Below, piece after piece: positions 45,942 through 56,196 of a stretch of DNA of 64,000 bases; the stretch's first letter is position 1; every line of letters begins with the position of its first letter. This stretch comes from Branchinecta lynchi (lineage: Eukaryota > Arthropoda > Branchiopoda > Anostraca > Branchinectidae): positions 19,787,280 to 19,851,279 of the forward strand of contig JAKZAP010000006.1 of the NCBI GenBank assembly GCA_023053575.1, in the 5' to 3' direction. The position numbers were made by a program, and so were the translations under genes. The notes beneath the pieces were generated by a model. That model did no database searches and had not been told where the DNA came from. It saw only the letters and a list, made by a program, of their open reading frames with translations.

Positions 45942-46940
45942 ATGGCCGATTCAACCGGGATAGCAGCAATTCTCGAAAAATTGTCGCACATGGATGCTAA
46001 GTTAAACCAGATTCAAGACGTCGCCTCTAGTGTTTCGGCGATTGAATCGGAATTAGCGGCCCTCAAAACTGTGACAAAAAGCCGGGATGATGCAGTACGA
46101 TCTGAAATCGACCAGTTGCGGAACTTATTATCGGAAGAAAAGAAAAGGTCGGAGCAACTCGAAAAAGAAATGAAACAACAAAATCTGATCATTTACAACT
46201 TGAAGCCAGCCAACCCACCTCTAAGAAGTCTCGTAGAAGAGGTTACGGCGGCAATAAACCACTATCTACCCCAGCTTTGTTTGACCAGGCGCGATTTTAA
46301 GGTTGTGTTTCGCCTAGGGACAATTAAACCAGGCGAGGTGCGTCCTATACTGGTGAAATTTAACAACCGGGAACTTCGTGATATAATCCTGCGTAGTGGA
46401 CGGCTCCTCAAAAATTTCGACATCTCTGTAGCTCCGGATTATACGCATTTAGAGCGCAAATTGCGCCAAGAGCTCAAACCTATGCTGAATGACGCTTTGT
46501 CGCGTGGTCAAGATGCCAAATTAAGAGGAACACGTCTTTTGATCGAGGGCCAAACATTTTATTATGACCAAGTTACATGCAGGGTGGAATTGTTAGCTAC
46601 CAAACCTAGTGCTGTGCCCAGATCGCAGGATCAGCAAGTGAACCCCCAAGTTCCGGGAAATCAGAGATCTCAAACTCTTAATTTTGGAGCCAGCACTAGC
46701 AAGAACGCGGCTTGGCCAGATCAAACGCACAAAATGGTTACCCGCGGGAAAGCAAAGAGAGGACTAGAAACGATCATTAGTCCCGAAGATGCACACAAAA
46801 CCGGTAACAGAAGCGTCCGTAAGAATAGCATGACTGGGAGCTACAGCGAAATTGCACCAGCAGATCAACCAAATGGTCTGAATTCACCCCCAAATGTTGG
46901 TGGTGGAGTCTCCCCTGAGACTATGAGTGACGAGGAATAG
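45942..46940 (+). CDS. LINE ORF1 protein, 332 aa, coiled coil plus RRM-like domain
   Basis: The ATG at 45942 sits in a good context (CCGAAATGGCC). Residues about 5-80 form a coiled coil with heptads (LEKLSHMDAKLNQIQ and following). Residues about 80-205 resemble the L1-type ORF1 RNA-binding domain (NLIIYNLKP, FRLGTIKPGEVRPILVKF and YTHLERKLRQELKPML). The C-terminus (210-332) is polar and disordered. By analogy with L1-type ORF1 it would trimerise and bind LINE RNA as a chaperone; no CCHC knuckles are present. It ends with TAG at 46938-46940, and the same frame stays open for ORF2 directly afterwards. Confidence 0.88.
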   Translation: MADSTGIAAILEKLSHMDAKLNQIQDVASSVSAIESELAALKTVTKSRDDAVRSEIDQLRNLLSEEKKRSEQLEKEMKQQNLIIYNLKPANPPLRSLVEEVTAAINHYLPQLCLTRRDFKVVFRLGTIKPGEVRPILVKFNNRELRDIILRSGRLLKNFDISVAPDYTHLERKLRQELKPMLNDALSRGQDAKLRGTRLLIEGQTFYYDQVTCRVELLATKPSAVPRSQDQQVNPQVPGNQRSQTLNFGASTSKNAAWPDQTHKMVTRGKAKRGLETIISPEDAHKTGNRSVRKNSMTGSYSEIAPADQPNGLNSPPNVGGGVSPETMSDEE

Positions 46941-49900
46941 GAACTGTGTGGCCATGTACCTTTTGTTGGTTATCGAGAACTTAGGATTGGGTGCTGGAAT
47001 ATTCAAGGCCTTAAAGAGAAAAAAACAGCAATAGCAACATTGAGTGAATTAGATATAGTTTGTGTGGTTGAGTCTTGGCACAATTGCAAGGATGACCTGC
47101 AGTGCCCCCCCTTACATAATTATTCTTTTTATGCAGTGAATAGAAAAGTTTCCAAAAATAATCGGTATTATGGTGGTGTGGTCATGTACTTTAACCAGAA
47201 GTCGTTTTCCTCTGCAGTAAGACTTGAGAGTCAATCAGAGAATATTGTGTGGGGAAGATTTAAGTGTGAGAATACTTTTCTTATTGTTGGTTCTGTTTAT
47301 CTTGCCCCGCAAAATAGTTCTTACTCGTCTGAGGACACGTGGATTATATTACATGAAGAAACGCGATTGATACAACAGAAGTTCCCGGGGGACCGGTTGG
47401 TTATAGTAGGGGATTTCAATGCGTACACTTCGAATGTGCTAGAGGTAACTGCTGAATATTTTTCAGATGAGAATGCAGAGGTTCTGCCGGAGGTCTTCAG
47501 GATACCACGGAGCAGCTACGATCAGTCTAGAAGAAGGAATATTTGGGGAAAAAATTTATTGGCGTTTTGTGAAGAAAATGGTCTAGCAATTTGTAATGGA
47601 AGATTTGGTAAGGACAGAGGTAGAGGTGAGTACACTTGCTTCTCGGGGCCAAACCCCAGTGTCATTGATTATGCTTTGGTTGATGCGGTGTTTGCTGCCC
47701 GCGTTGTTGATTTTGAGGTTCTCCACGTTTTGGGTTCAGACCATTTTCCGATAACGCTTTCTCTCCAATTTTCTAGGGTACATAATATCCCTTCTGTCCC
47801 CCACTTTAGCCGTACATCCCGAACTCCAGCGATAAAGCGGTTGCGACATGATTGGAGTGATGAAGAAACGAAAATGCTGAAAGATCGGTTTTGCTCGGAA
47901 GAGATTTCGGACAAGTTAAAGGGTTTACATGAATTTTCATCGGACCCTGGAATAATTACAGCTTCCCTGTCGCAACTCCTCCATGAAGTGGCTGGACAGG
48001 TTCTTAAACCAATTCCGCCAAAAATGGGACCTTTTGATAATGAGTTTAAACTCAGCAAGGCGCTACTATTTAGTTCACTAGATAAGTTAAAAAATGCGAA
48101 TGGCCCAGAGCAAAGACAAGAAGCCCTAGCAACATTCAGATTAGCTAGAAAAGAACACAAGGGTTTAGTAAAGAGGAAAAAGGCATTATACGAAATTAAA
48201 GAACAAGAGAAGTGTGTTCAAGCTTATAGATCGGCCAGTATGAAGGAATTCTGGAAGTACCTACGGGTGCCACGCGACCAGTCAAAAGCAATCCCGGAAG
48301 TTAACTCTTGGCCGACTTATTTCGAAAATCAGAATCAGGGAGATTTAGCTAGCCAGGCTCCCATATACCCGCAAGTGTATAGTGAGCCGATCGATGCAGA
48401 GGTCAGTGAATTTCCACTCCCAGAGCATTCTTACCAGCTAATACAAGAGATATCAGAGAGCGAGCTGAAACAAAGCATCAAGAGCCACCGCGGAGGATCT
48501 TCGCCGGGTATTGATGGAATCCCGTCAACAATGTATACAAAATTAATTGGCCCTCTGTTGCCAGTTCTATTAACTCTGTTTAATGCGGTCCTGGTTTCGT
48601 GTAGTTGGCCAGCAACATGGAATACGTCGGTTATCATGCCGTTATTTAAAAAGGGTGACCGTATGATCCATAGTAACTATCGCCCTATTAGTTTAGTGCC
48701 AACAATTAGCAAATTTTTGGAAAAGGTTCTTGATGTTAGATTAGGATGCTGGCTTGATAAGTTAAATATTGTTAGTGAGACACAAGGAGGATGCAGAAAG
48801 GGGTATTCAACTACAGACCGCGTATTTATACTCCAGGCCCTCATTGGAAAATATTGCAAGGGAAAAGGTAAGCTTTATGTCGCTTTTCTAGACATTGAAA
48901 AGGCATTTGATAGTATTGATAGACCCATTTTATTCCGTTACCTTGTTACGATAGGCCTACCTAGACCCTTTATAATGTTATTGATTCATATGTATGACAC
49001 AACTTTATCTGTTGTTACTATTGCTAAGCAAGGTGCATCTAGGCCATTCAGAACATTCAGAGGAGTCCGTCAAGGGTGTACGTTGTCACCTAAACTTTTC
49101 ACTTTGTATATTAATGATTTTGTAGAGTTTTTGGAAAAGAGATGGGCCCCAGTTGTATCACTAGCGAATGCCCTATTTTCTTGCCTGATGTTCGTCGATG
49201 ACACAGCTTTAGTGGCCAAATCAGCTGAGGAACTCCAAACACTCCTGAATTTAACTGAAGATTACCTAGAATCGAAGAAGTTGAAGCTGAACGCATCTAA
49301 GACAGAGATCGTTATCTTCCAAAGTAGGAAGCCCAACGGAACCCAGGACTATTTATTTACTTATAAAGGAGAGCCAATAAAAGTGACCTCCAAGTATAAA
49401 TATTTGGGATTCGTGGTCGCAGCAAATGGGAATTGGACCGAGCATATTAAATCGATGATTTCACGTGGGAAGGCAGCTGCTTGTGCTTTACTTCGACAAA
49501 AAAGTATCATGGGAATTAAAAATGTAAAGATGCACAAGTACCTCTTCACGACTAAAGTCCTACCTGTTGCCCATTATGGTTGCGAGTTGTGGGGGACTAC
49601 AATGGTGAAACAACTTGAATCTTTGCAGTTTATGTATTTTAAAAGAGTTATAGGCCTCCAAAATAATTTTAGTAGTTTAGCCCTTAAAGGTGACCTAGGC
49701 CTCCCGGATCTGCGCCACATGAGGGCCACACAAGTGATTAAGTTTTGGCTACAGATAATACGTTTGCCCGATAACCGCCTGGCGAAGGCGGCATACACGG
49801 AAATGTTGAGTTCTACAAAAAAGACAGCATGGCCACAACAGGTTAAAGCCCTGCTGGATAATGCTGGCCTTTCGTCGGCATGGAATGAGGGTCAGGGTCC

Positions 49901-50369
49901 CCAAGGTAATCCTGAAGATTTCCTCAGTAAGTTTATATCGCGTCTTCGGGACCAGGAGATTCAGGTTTGGCTATCTGGTCTGGAGAAATCTAGTAGCCTG
50001 CGTTTTTATCGCCAAATTAAAGAAGTGTTTGGAGAGGAGTTTTATCTGAAACTGAACCTATCGTGGAGAGTCCTTAAGTGTTGGTTGCAGGCGCGGGCAA
50101 ACTGCATACCAATGCGTAAAAGATACTGGGAGTTTTTTGTTGATGGTGGCCCGGGAGGTAGGTGTGTTTGCCCCCTTTGTGGGGAGGTTGGGGATGGGCT
50201 GGACCATTTTCTGAATAGTTGCCAAAGTTTGGTGAATTTGAGGGATAAATACTTTCGAGGGGGTGTACCGCTGCTCCCTGGTATTTTGGGGACTAATTCA
50301 AGAGATTCGATTATTGCGTTATGTTGCTTTATAGAGAAAGGCGTGGAGGCGCGGAAGGCAGCGACTTGA
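46941..50369 (+). CDS. LINE ORF2 protein: AP endonuclease, reverse transcriptase, CCHC zinc knuckle; no AUG start
   Basis: The frame is open from the codon after the ORF1 stop to the TGA at 50367-50369, 1142 codons. The endonuclease begins at RIGCWNIQGLKEKK (about 46983), with catalytic-region motifs VVESWH, VGDFNAY, SVIDYAL and LGSDHFP. RT follows with NYRPISLVPTISKFLEKVL, AFLDIEKAFDSIDR, GVRQGCTLSPKLF and the active site FVDDTAL. The C-terminus has a CX2C...HX4C knuckle (CPLCGEVGDGLDHFLNSC). The first in-frame ATG comes after the first endonuclease motifs (GGVVM, about 47184), so an AUG start would remove catalytic residues. ORF2 is in the same frame as ORF1, across a single TAG. Expression by stop-codon readthrough, reinitiation at a non-AUG codon or similar recoding is inferred. 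Confidence 0.92.
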   Translation, partial: ELCGHVPFVGYRELRIGCWNIQGLKEKKTAIATLSELDIVCVVESWHNCKDDLQCPPLHNYSFYAVNRKVSKNNRYYGGVVMYFNQKSFSSAVRLESQSENIVWGRFKCENTFLIVGSVYLAPQNSSYSSEDTWIILHEETRLIQQKFPGDRLVIVGDFNAYTSNVLEVTAEYFSDENAEVLPEVFRIPRSSYDQSRRRNIWGKNLLAFCEENGLAICNGRFGKDRGRGEYTCFSGPNPSVIDYALVDAVFAARVVDFEVLHVLGSDHFPITLSLQFSRVHNIPSVPHFSRTSRTPAIKRLRHDWSDEETKMLKDRFCSEEISDKLKGLHEFSSDPGIITASLSQLLHEVAGQVLKPIPPKMGPFDNEFKLSKALLFSSLDKLKNANGPEQRQEALATFRLARKEHKGLVKRKKALYEIKEQEKCVQAYRSASMKEFWKYLRVPRDQSKAIPEVNSWPTYFENQNQGDLASQAPIYPQVYSEPIDAEVSEFPLPEHSYQLIQEISESELKQSIKSHRGGSSPGIDGIPSTMYTKLIGPLLPVLLTLFNAVLVSCSWPATWNTSVIMPLFKKGDRMIHSNYRPISLVPTISKFLEKVLDVRLGCWLDKLNIVSETQGGCRKGYSTTDRVFILQALIGKYCKGKGKLYVAFLDIEKAFDSIDRPILFRYLVTIGLPRPFIMLLIHMYDTTLSVVTIAKQGASRPFRTFRGVRQGCTLSPKLFTLYINDFVEFLEKRWAPVVSLANALFSCLMFVDDTALVAKSAEELQTLLNLTEDYLESKKLKLNASKTEIVIFQSRKPNGTQDYLFTYKGEPIKVTSKYKYLGFVVAANGNWTEHIKSMISRGKAAACALLRQKSIMGIKNVKMHKYLFTTKVLPVAHYGCELWGTTMVKQLESLQFMYFKRVIGLQNNFSSLALKGDLGLPDLRHMRATQVIKFWLQIIRLPDNRLAKAAYTEMLSSTKKTAWPQQVKALLDNAGLSSAWNEGQGPQGNPEDFLSKFISRLRDQEIQVWLSGLEKSSSLRFYRQIKEVFGEEFYLKLNLSWRVLKCWLQARANCIPMRKRYWEFFVDGGPGGRCVCPLCGEVGDGLDHFLNSCQSLVNLRDKYFRGGVPLLPGILGTNSRDSIIALCCFIEKGVEARKAAT

Positions 50370-51822
50370 AGGTGTTGAGTGTTAGGGTTTTTCTTTTATG
50401 TTTATTTTTTGTGTTTGTAGTTGTGTATATGGCCACTGGCTTTTAAATACACGTATATATATATATATATACCCAATAAGTTTAACCGGTAGCATGTTCG
50501 GGATTTTGTATAACTACCGTACCCGGTTATAATACCGAGTATCGAAAGACTACCGAATAATATTCGTATTTTGTATAATTTCGTCGAAACAGGAACAAAA
50601 GTCGGTATTCGTTGTAACTACCGAATCCTGAAAATTATACCGAAGAAATTACCGAATCCCAATCATGATGTCGAATAATTTTGGACCGTTTGCTTATTCC
50701 GGGTTCTGTGTAACTACCGAATGTCCCTGAATATACCGTAGTTCTGGCATCGAAAATAATTTCAGTAAATTCTCATACCGAATTCGTGAGAAGTACCGAA
50801 TACTGGTAATTATACGGAATCCCGATCATTATACCGAACAGATTTCACTGATAGCCTATTTGGGATTCTGTATAACTACCGAATCCGTAAATATACCGAA
50901 AAGTTGTGCTATGGAAAAAATACCGCAATTTTAGTAAGATTTTGTGCATCTGGCCCAAATTTTTACCGAATCTGAAAAGTCGGGTGGGGGGGGGGGTACC
51001 CCCTCCCTTGGAACGTCACTGACCGGATGTGCCATTTGATACCTCGACCGGATACGACCAGATACTATATGTAGATGTCCTATTACTCAAGTGACTTTAC
51101 CGTGACAAATAAGCTCTTAAGAAGGTCCTGGGTCCAAATCAGGGCTGTCTAGGAGCCATGGCAGTTCTCGCGATGCAAGCGGGTCACAAGTTCACAAGGT
51201 CCCGGATTCCACCTCCCTCAGCCCACACAGGGATGGTCGAATCCGGAACAGAATGTTCCGTTGAGTATCGCCTGGGTCCTTTATAGTCCTTTTTAGACCT
51301 ATAGCTTATATGGAAATGCCGGAACTAGCAAAGTGAGACATCTAGGGTATTTCTAGGGAATTTGGAATCCTCCAGCAATCCAGCAATACCGTCCTAGTTT
51401 TTCTGGAAGTATCTGAAATAACTAAAGTTGGACAAGACCAACCGACAGGAAGTACGAATGCTATTTGACTCTTTGTTTACACGGTTTGAAGCCAACATAC
51501 AATTTTTGGTAGAAATTGCCATTCCTACACTGCCACTACATGCAATTTAAAGACTCTTTCTGTTGGTGCACGCTGGTGATAAAAACAGAACAACAACCTG
51601 GAGCCTTGTGAGGATAAATCTCCATTGGCAGAAAATCATATACAAATCACTTAAAAATATTCGGCGTCAGTATTTTAGCGGCGGCGCGCCGGCGCGCCGT
51701 AATATTTTCGGCGGCGGCCCGCTGAGATATTTTCGGCGGCTCGCCGCCGACTTTCGGCGCGGCTTCGGGGACTAACTCTACATTAAAGAAATTTGTATGG
51801 TAACGCAGGATTATTCACTTAG

Positions 51823-52152
51823 GCGTATTCTTGCCGCCTCGGGGAATCCAAAGGAATGGCGAGAATAGAGGGAGTCACTCCACGCGGACTCCGCCTACGG
51901 AAACAACGAGAACACGGGGAATACTCCTAAAATGGATTTTTTTTAAAATAATTTTACATTGCGCCAACACCTGCAAAGATTCATTCCCCTCCGACTCTGA
52001 AAGGGAGTCCTTTTTTATGATGGCAATGATAATAGGAGATTTCCCGTCCGTAGGGACTCCCGAGAATACAGGGAGTGAGTCCCCGGGAAAAACAAAAACG
52101 CGGGGACTCCTCAAGTGGAGTCCTCGGGGAACGACGAGAATAGGCCTTAGTA
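51823..52152. mobile_element. Harbinger-like MITE, ~330 bp, TTA target duplication
   Basis: Left end TTA then GGCGTATTCTTGCCGCCTCG; right end ACGACGAGAATAGGCC then TTA. The inverted ends and the three-base TTA flanks fit PIF/Harbinger-type MITEs. The interior shares GGAGTCACTCCACGCGGACT and AGGGAGTGAGTCCCCGGG with copies at 28389, 52203 and 56197. Confidence 0.72.
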
Positions 52153-52202
52153 TTGCCAAATAAGATAATTCGCATAGGAACGCACGATTATCCAAATAAA
52201 GG

Positions 52203-52614
52203 CACATTCTCGCCGTTCCCCGAGGACTCCACTTGAGGAGTCCCCGCGTTTTTGTTTGTCCCAGGGACTCAATCCCGTATTCTAGCGAGTCCCCAAGGAC
52301 GGGAAATGCTCAAATTATCATCACCATCATCAAAAAGTACCACCTTTCAGATTCGGAGGGGAATCAATTTTTGCTAGTGTTGGTACAACGTAAAATTAAT
52401 TTAAAACAATCAGAATAAACAAAACCAAAATAAAACCAAAAATCAAGTGAATCCTGACTAATTTCGTCAACTGCATATTTGTTTTCGAACTAAATCCGTT
52501 TTGGAAGCATTACCCGTGTTCTCACTGTTTCTGGACGTGGAGTCCGCATGGAGTGACTCCCTCTATTTTCGCCGTTCCCTTCGGTTCCCCGACGAGCCTC
52601 GGGGAACGGCGAGA
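52203..52614. mobile_element. Harbinger-like MITE, second copy in opposite orientation
   Basis: Left end ATTCTCGCCGTTCCCCGAGG (about 52203) and right end CGGGGAACGGCGAGAATACG (about 52601), exact inverted over most of 20 bp. Lies 50 bp from the first copy and inverted to it, so the pair could fold together. Target duplication is unclear. Confidence 0.7.
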
Positions 52615-52805
52615 ATACGCCTCTAGTTCGCTCAAATAAGAAACTACCAACAGGAACGGAGGAGCATCCAAGTCATCCACTGTTATGGAGGTTTCCAAAC
52701 AGGGTTTGGAAACTTCCTCCACGTTCACATCTTAACACCACCTAAATCGCTAAAACAGGAACATTCGCACAGGATATACGAACACAGTAGTATCCAATTG
52801 GTTCG

Positions 52806-52833
52806 TTATATATATATATATATATATATAGAT
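52806..52833. repeat. (TA)n microsatellite
   Basis: About 14 TA dinucleotides with one interrupted step near 52831. Confidence 0.85.
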
Positions 52834-52859
52834 ATATCCATGTAGGGACGCAGGAGTTT

Positions 52860-55305
52860 TTCATTTCATTTATTTCTATCAGCCGTATACGACGAGTATA
52901 AAATATATAAAGTAAATAAACTATAACACGATTAAACACTATACATCAATCAATCAGGTTCAGTAGAACTGATAGCCTCACACAGGTTATGGCTAAACAT
53001 CTTACATTTTTCAAGAAACCGCAAACGCTTACGCTGCATAACTTTAATAGGATCTTTTAAACCATACTTCGAAGTCATAAAAGAACGGTGCTCATACTTC
53101 GAAAACCGGCATAAAAAATTTTCCGTAATTAAAAAAAGAAGTCTTAATACTAGCCGTATTACCCGACGTAAAATATTTAAGGAAAGGGGAAACTAAAAGA
53201 GTCTGAGGTAAAGCAACCGTGTTAAAAATCCGAGCTAGATTTTTTCTAGAAAAATAATCACGTAGTGAAACTACGGCACCAAAACTAGCCGCAATCTTTG
53301 AACCCACATCCTTAACAATAAGAGTCCTAGTAAGAGACAGAGTTGTACCATAAAGGACGCCAAGATATCTCATAGAATCAATGGGTTTTAGGACTAGACC
53401 ACCAACCACCATACACAAATTATTATGTACAATTTCCGAGGGCTTAGGGCCAAAAATAATAAACTGGGATTTCTCTGGTCGGATATTTAAACCATCTTGC
53501 TTTAAACAATCAAAAATAAAATCAAGGTTCTGTTGGAGAGCCTGCAAAGATCGACTCATAAGCAACAAGTCATAGGCATAAGCGATCCACGAAGCAATAA
53601 AACCTTTACCAAAAACAAAAGAAGTACCAATACCATCAACAGAGGCGTCACTATGGGGGGGAAGGGGGGGACTCCCCCCCAAAGGCCTTGAAAAATTACT
53701 TTCGTCGGGCAAAGCCCGGCAAAAGTCCACCTGTTTGTCGGGGCGAAGCGCCGTCAAACACAGAAGAAATTAAATTTCGTATGCTTTTGTCAGGCGTCGG
53801 TCGACTCGACGCCTTTGCTATTTCTTCAGCAAAACACTGAATAAATCGAATTCTGCATGCTTTTGTCATGTCTCGGTGGTCTCGTCGGCACATCGGGTTC
53901 TTTTTATACGTAAGAAATCAAGCAGAGATAAATTATTTTTGTTTTTGTCGGGCGTTGGTATTCTCGTCGGCACATCAGGTCCTTTTTTACTAGAAAAAAA
54001 AAAAAAATCAAATTATGTACATTTTGATCGGGCGCATGCGAAAAGTTCAAGTATCGTCGGTACATCGCACGACGTAAAAATGAAAGTCCTTTACTGTCTT
54101 GTCGGGCAAACACAAAGAAATTGAATTCTGAATGCTTATGTCGTGCGTCGGTATTTTTTTCGGAACGTCGTGCCTTCTTATACGTAAGAAATCAAATTCT
54201 GCAAACATTTGTTGGGCGCAAATTTTTCCGGAAAAAATACAGACTTGAAAAAATTTCGCCGGCGTTGCTTAGTTCAACTTGTTCTGGGGACAATAGTTGG
54301 AAGCTTCGCTTTTTAGCGAAAGTTGAAACGAAAAGCCGAATATGTGTATTTAAATATATGAATTTAGATTAAAGGAACAATCTCAACTGGTGCACTACAG
54401 TTAGTTTTACCAAAAATACGCCTGCGGCGTATTTAGTAGTATTCTCTATTTGGAAGAACGATGCATCATTGAGTTTTCGTTTTAGGACAGAAATTCTTGC
54501 AGTTTGAAACATGTTAAAAGCCGGAAACTGTACGGCACTAGAACTAAATTTTTCCGGAAAAAAGGCAGATTACAAAATTTTCGCCTGCGACGCTTGGTAC
54601 GCGAAAGCTAAAATGAAAAGCCGAACATGTGAACTTTAATATACCTACTGATGCATTACAGTTAGTTTACACAACAATTTCGCCTGTGGCGCATTTTTCA
54701 GTATTCTTTATTTGAATGAAAGGTGTTTCATTTAGTTGGAGTTTTAGGATTGAAATTCGTGGGGGTCTGAACCACGTTAGAAGCTAAAACCTGTATGGTA
54801 GGTATAGCTAAATTATTCTGTAAAAAAGGCAGATTTAAAAATGTTTGCCTGCGGAGCTTAGTTTACTTGTTCTTGATACAGTCGTTGTAAGCTTCGCTTT
54901 TTAGCGAAAGCTAAAATGAAAAGCCAAATATGTGAAGTTAAAATACGAAATTACATCAGAGGAATAATCTCAACTGATGCATTACAGTTAGTTTAGCCCG
55001 GTTCTATTCTGTGCTGGCGAGAAACGTACGCCGTTGCCGCGAAGCGGCAACGGGTTTTTTTGTCGGCACATTTTTGAGTTCGTCGGCACAAACGGACGTC
55101 TCCCCCCTAAAGGTAAAAGGCTAGTGACGCCCCTGACCATCAAAACAAGAAGCTACTGTAATGCTAAATATACTAGGTGACAGCACACTACCCTGCCTTA
55201 AACCCCTATTTAATGTGACGCTAGGATCCGAAAATGTACCCTTCCAAGAGATCCTTATTCGTGACAACTTATACCATTGGCGTAATACTACAACCACCCG
55301 AGATG
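52860..55305 (-). pseudogene. LINE-D: RT fragment split by a hAT-like element
   Basis: On the - strand, 55305-55144 encodes RT sequence ending in QGSVLSPSIFSITVASC. Directly after the hAT-like insert the frame continues DGIGTSFVFGKGFIASW, then YAYDLLL where YADD would be expected (53567-53590), and MRYLGVLYG. The stop is at 53092. Upstream RT and the endonuclease are absent, and the catalytic Asp appears changed, so it is inactive. The 3' UTR runs to about 52860. Confidence 0.82.
53640..55135 (+). mobile_element. hAT-like non-autonomous element, 1.5 kb, perfect 8-bp target duplication
   Basis: TIRs CAGAGGCGTCACTA (53640) and TAGTGACGCCCCTG (ends 55135) match at 13 of 14 positions. Both flanks carry ACCATCAA (53632-53639 and 55136-55143). 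The interior has repeated blocks with GCCTGCGGCG or variants, and near 55032 a hairpin GTTGCCGCGAAGCGGCAAC. No transposase is present. Confidence 0.93.
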
Positions 55306-55319
55306 GATTCGACTAGTGG

Positions 55320-55620
55320 GCTACGTTTCAACTAGTGACCGAGCTAGTTGGATGTTAGTGTAATGTGTATTAGACGAACTGACGAAGTTTCAACTAGTTG
55401 GATATTTTCCAGGCTCTTGTTAGAATAAATTTCATTCTAACCAGTTGGGTTATTTCAAATTGCTCTTAATGTTATCCCGTCTAGTTGGGAAAGAAGTTTT
55501 CTCTAATACAACTTTTTCTCGTAGCCAACTTGTCGGCAACGCGGGTTTTCTTATATATAATAGCGTCGATTTTCGGACGGTAGCGAACTAGTTGGCAACA
55601 GACCACGCCGTATGTTTGAT
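55320..55620. repeat. Region of AACTAGTTGG motifs
   Basis: Several CAACTAGTTGGAT or AGCTAGTTGG motifs and a terminal TAGCGAACTAGTTGGCAACA followed by GACCACGCCGTA, the inverse of 43290-43320. Probably a degenerate TIR element. No gene is visible. Confidence 0.4.
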
Positions 55621-56196
55621 TGATTGATATATCAACATTTCTTATAATGTCCAACTAGAGGTATCCTAAGCTGAGGTGTCCTCTGTCTTCCCAAATTGAA
55701 AATTGAAATCACAGGAATCATCCTCTCGTCAGAACCAAATTTGGCGATGCGAGTTATGCAAGTGGCAACGCCGACTAAATTTTTAGAATCATAACATTTT
55801 GATAGGTTAGGTTACAGAGATTTTCCTGGGAAAAGGTAGCCTGCAACAATTTTTTTAGGACAAACACACTTAACCTAGTCTACTAATAATGGACCACTGA
55901 TCCTTGATTTGTGACACCCTAGCCTCAGTCAAACACTGGAAACTATTAACCTGATCTGGTTTTAATTTTTTATTTTGCCACAGGAGGGGTAAAAATGGAG
56001 TTCTAGGCTCGAGAATAGCTCCGCCTGGCTAAGCTTGTGCACTTGCCTAGGCACCTATGCTTGGCTTGGCACTGGCTAGGCATGCTTGTGAATATGGCTA
56101 AACCAGCCTGGAATTTGTCAGGAATTTATATAACATTGACCTTGGCCTGAAAATATTACAACAAGCAAACTTCTGTAGAGTCCTAAATTTACCCTA

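Larger units (their letters stand above)
45671..50470 (+). mobile_element. Full-length APE-type LINE with both ORFs intact
   Basis: The boundaries come from comparison with the uninterrupted repeat copy at 33683-33720: the left flank CAGTTATTAT ends at 45670 and flank homology resumes at 50471 after a (TA)n tail. The 5' UTR of about 270 bp contains a tandem duplication of about 42 bp (GCAATACAGC...TGGCGG, from 45756 and 45798). Two ORFs follow, then an 80-bp 3' UTR ending ATATATATATAT. The clade is not resolved (L1-, I- or Ingi-like organisation). Intact frames suggest recent activity. Confidence 0.9.
44912..51021 (+). mobile_element. hAT-like non-autonomous element, interrupted by a LINE
   Basis: It starts CAGGGGCGTCGC and ends GGAACGTCACTG, imperfect TIRs. 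The flanking 8-mers CCCGGATG (44904-44911) and ACCGGATG (51022-51029) match at 7 of 8 positions, as expected for a hAT target duplication. Its own sequence is 44912-45670 plus 50471-51021, about 1.31 kb. It consists of a G run, TACCGAAT microrepeats and GCGCCGCAGGCGA blocks, and is collinear with 32867-34180. Confidence 0.82.
43905..51775. mobile_element. Outer TIR element with GC-rich palindromic ends, holding a hAT-like element and a LINE
   Basis: The left end GTCCCCGAAGCCGCGCC (43905-43921) and the right end GGCGCGGCTTCGGGGAC (51759-51775) are exact complements, each flanked by TA, which fits TA target duplication. Just inside each end are CG-rich palindromic blocks such as TCGGCGGCGCGCCGCCGA (about 43981-44001), with related copies at 51670-51760. 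The rest of its body (44100-44900 and 51030-51480) resembles the G-rich repeat family. No transposase is seen. Confidence 0.6.

Noticed and set aside
47040..47042. TTG as the start of LINE ORF2
   Set aside because: Endonuclease motif RIGCWNIQG lies upstream in the same open frame, so translation must enter earlier.
47669..48160. 163-codon antisense ORF
   Set aside because: Shadow of the LINE ORF2 coding strand.
53640..53757. N-terminal extension of the LINE-D frame
   Set aside because: This part lies in the hAT-like element; the apparent start is accidental.
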